Below are positions 5,192-5,592 of a DNA stretch of 5,592 bases, in pieces (the stretch's first letter is position 1; each line of letters starts with the position of its first letter). The notes beneath the pieces were generated by a model. That model was given only the letters and a program-made list of their open reading frames with translations. It did no database searches and was not told the origin of the DNA. This DNA comes from Oscillospiraceae bacterium (GTDB lineage Bacteria > Bacillota > Clostridia > Oscillospirales > Oscillospiraceae). Made by a program: the position numbers and the translations under genes. The stretch spans positions 1 through 5,592 of the forward strand of contig JAQWCP010000122.1 of NCBI GenBank assembly GCA_028705905.1, given 5' to 3'.

Positions 5192-5239
5192 GAGAATGAT
5201 TTTTTTATCAGTCAGGAACCGAGGAAAAGAGGCTTGCAT

Positions 5240-5592
5240 ATGCAACGTTTGGAAGAAAAAATCAGGCAGGACGGCGTGGTCAAAGCGGGCGGCGTGCTAA
5301 AAGTGGACAGCTTTTTGAACCATCAGATGGATGTGGCGTTTTTCGGAGAGCTGGCTCAGGAGTTTTACCGGTTGTTTGGTGGCTGCGGGGTGACCAAAAT
5401 TTTGACCATCGAAGCATCCGGGATCGGCATTGCTTGCATCACGGCGCAGCCTTTTGGCGTTCCTGTTATTTTTGCAAAAAAGACAAAGACAAAAAATATC
5501 GCGGGTGAGGTTTATACCAGCCGGGTAGAGTCGTTTACCCATGGTGTGACATATGATATCATTGTTTCTAAGGAATTTTTACGGCCAGAGGA
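5240..5592 (+). CDS. xpt: Xanthine phosphoribosyltransferase (3' partial)
   Basis: Cytosolic purine salvage enzyme converting xanthine and PRPP to XMP and pyrophosphate. The first 117 residues are visible and the frame runs off the right edge; B. subtilis Xpt is about 194 residues. Family marks: EEKIRQDGVV near the start, the signature LKVDSFLNHQMD (20-31), VTKILTIEASGIGIA (51-65), FGVPVIFAKK (72-81) and SRVESFTHG (94-102), all close to the B. subtilis protein as I recall it. The PRPP-binding IDDFLANG-type loop lies beyond the window. The ATG at 5240 has AAGAGG 7 nt upstream. In many Firmicutes xpt is followed by a xanthine permease gene (pbuX); that cannot be checked here. Its leader is too short for a purine riboswitch. 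Confidence 0.94.
   Translation, partial: MQRLEEKIRQDGVVKAGGVLKVDSFLNHQMDVAFFGELAQEFYRLFGGCGVTKILTIEASGIGIACITAQPFGVPVIFAKKTKTKNIAGEVYTSRVESFTHGVTYDIIVSKEFLRPE

Larger units (their letters stand above)
4928..5239. other. 312-bp divergent intergenic region between small ORF and xpt
   Basis: No gene-sized frame here looks real. The minus-strand frame running through it to 5146 lacks a start with a ribosome binding site until 4927. The left part holds the small ORF's binding site, short repeats (ATTGGGCG at 4955-4962 and 4985-4992), a weak GGCGC/GCGCC hairpin (4959-4975) and a weak minus-strand promoter. The middle (about 5060-5160) is A-rich with no structure I can name apart from one CCGAA-containing site. 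The right part is the xpt promoter and leader. Confidence 0.6.

Noticed and set aside
1..5592. Novel defence system, mobile element, CRISPR array or biosynthetic cluster
   Set aside because: No integrase, transposase, repeat array, phage gene or clustered unknown genes; the content is housekeeping genes in separate units.

Overview
The window reads as chromosomal DNA of a low-to-mid GC Firmicute, most likely a Clostridia member. The visible pyruvate carboxylase and release factor 2 read like their Firmicutes counterparts. Genes carry AGGAGG-like ribosome binding sites, several promoters fit the sigma-A pattern closely, strong intrinsic terminators close the units, and the tRNA gene encodes its own CCA. 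This assignment rests on recalled family sequences, not on a search.

Layout from left to right. (1) 2-1834, plus: the 3' half of pyruvate carboxylase (carboxyltransferase plus biotin carrier), cut by the window edge, ending in a 40-bp perfect palindrome that is a terminator. (2) 2034-2229, minus: a single tRNA-Gly(GCC) with a consensus promoter and a 42-bp perfect palindromic terminator. (3) 2325-2833, minus: a small HD-domain phosphohydrolase with its own terminator. (4) 2902-3582, plus: a FucA-like class II aldolase, divergent from the HD gene, with a 128-bp spacer holding both promoters. (5) 3622-4743, minus: prfB (release factor 2), convergent with the aldolase and sharing a bidirectional terminator with it. 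(6) 4823-4927, minus: a possible 34-residue protein just upstream of prfB. (7) 5240-end, plus: xpt (xanthine phosphoribosyltransferase), cut by the right edge.

The genes are mostly single transcription units of housekeeping type: anaplerosis, glycine tRNA supply, translation termination and purine salvage, plus one sugar-phosphate aldolase and one phosphohydrolase of unknown substrate. They do not form an obvious pathway, and I see no mobile element, CRISPR array, phage gene or defence system. The points most worth a second look are a prfB gene without the usual programmed frameshift, the tiny UGA-terminated ORF ahead of it, an xpt gene whose short leader cannot hold a purine riboswitch, and two unusually perfect palindromic terminators about 100 bp apart. 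I found no convincing evidence of a novel multi-gene system.
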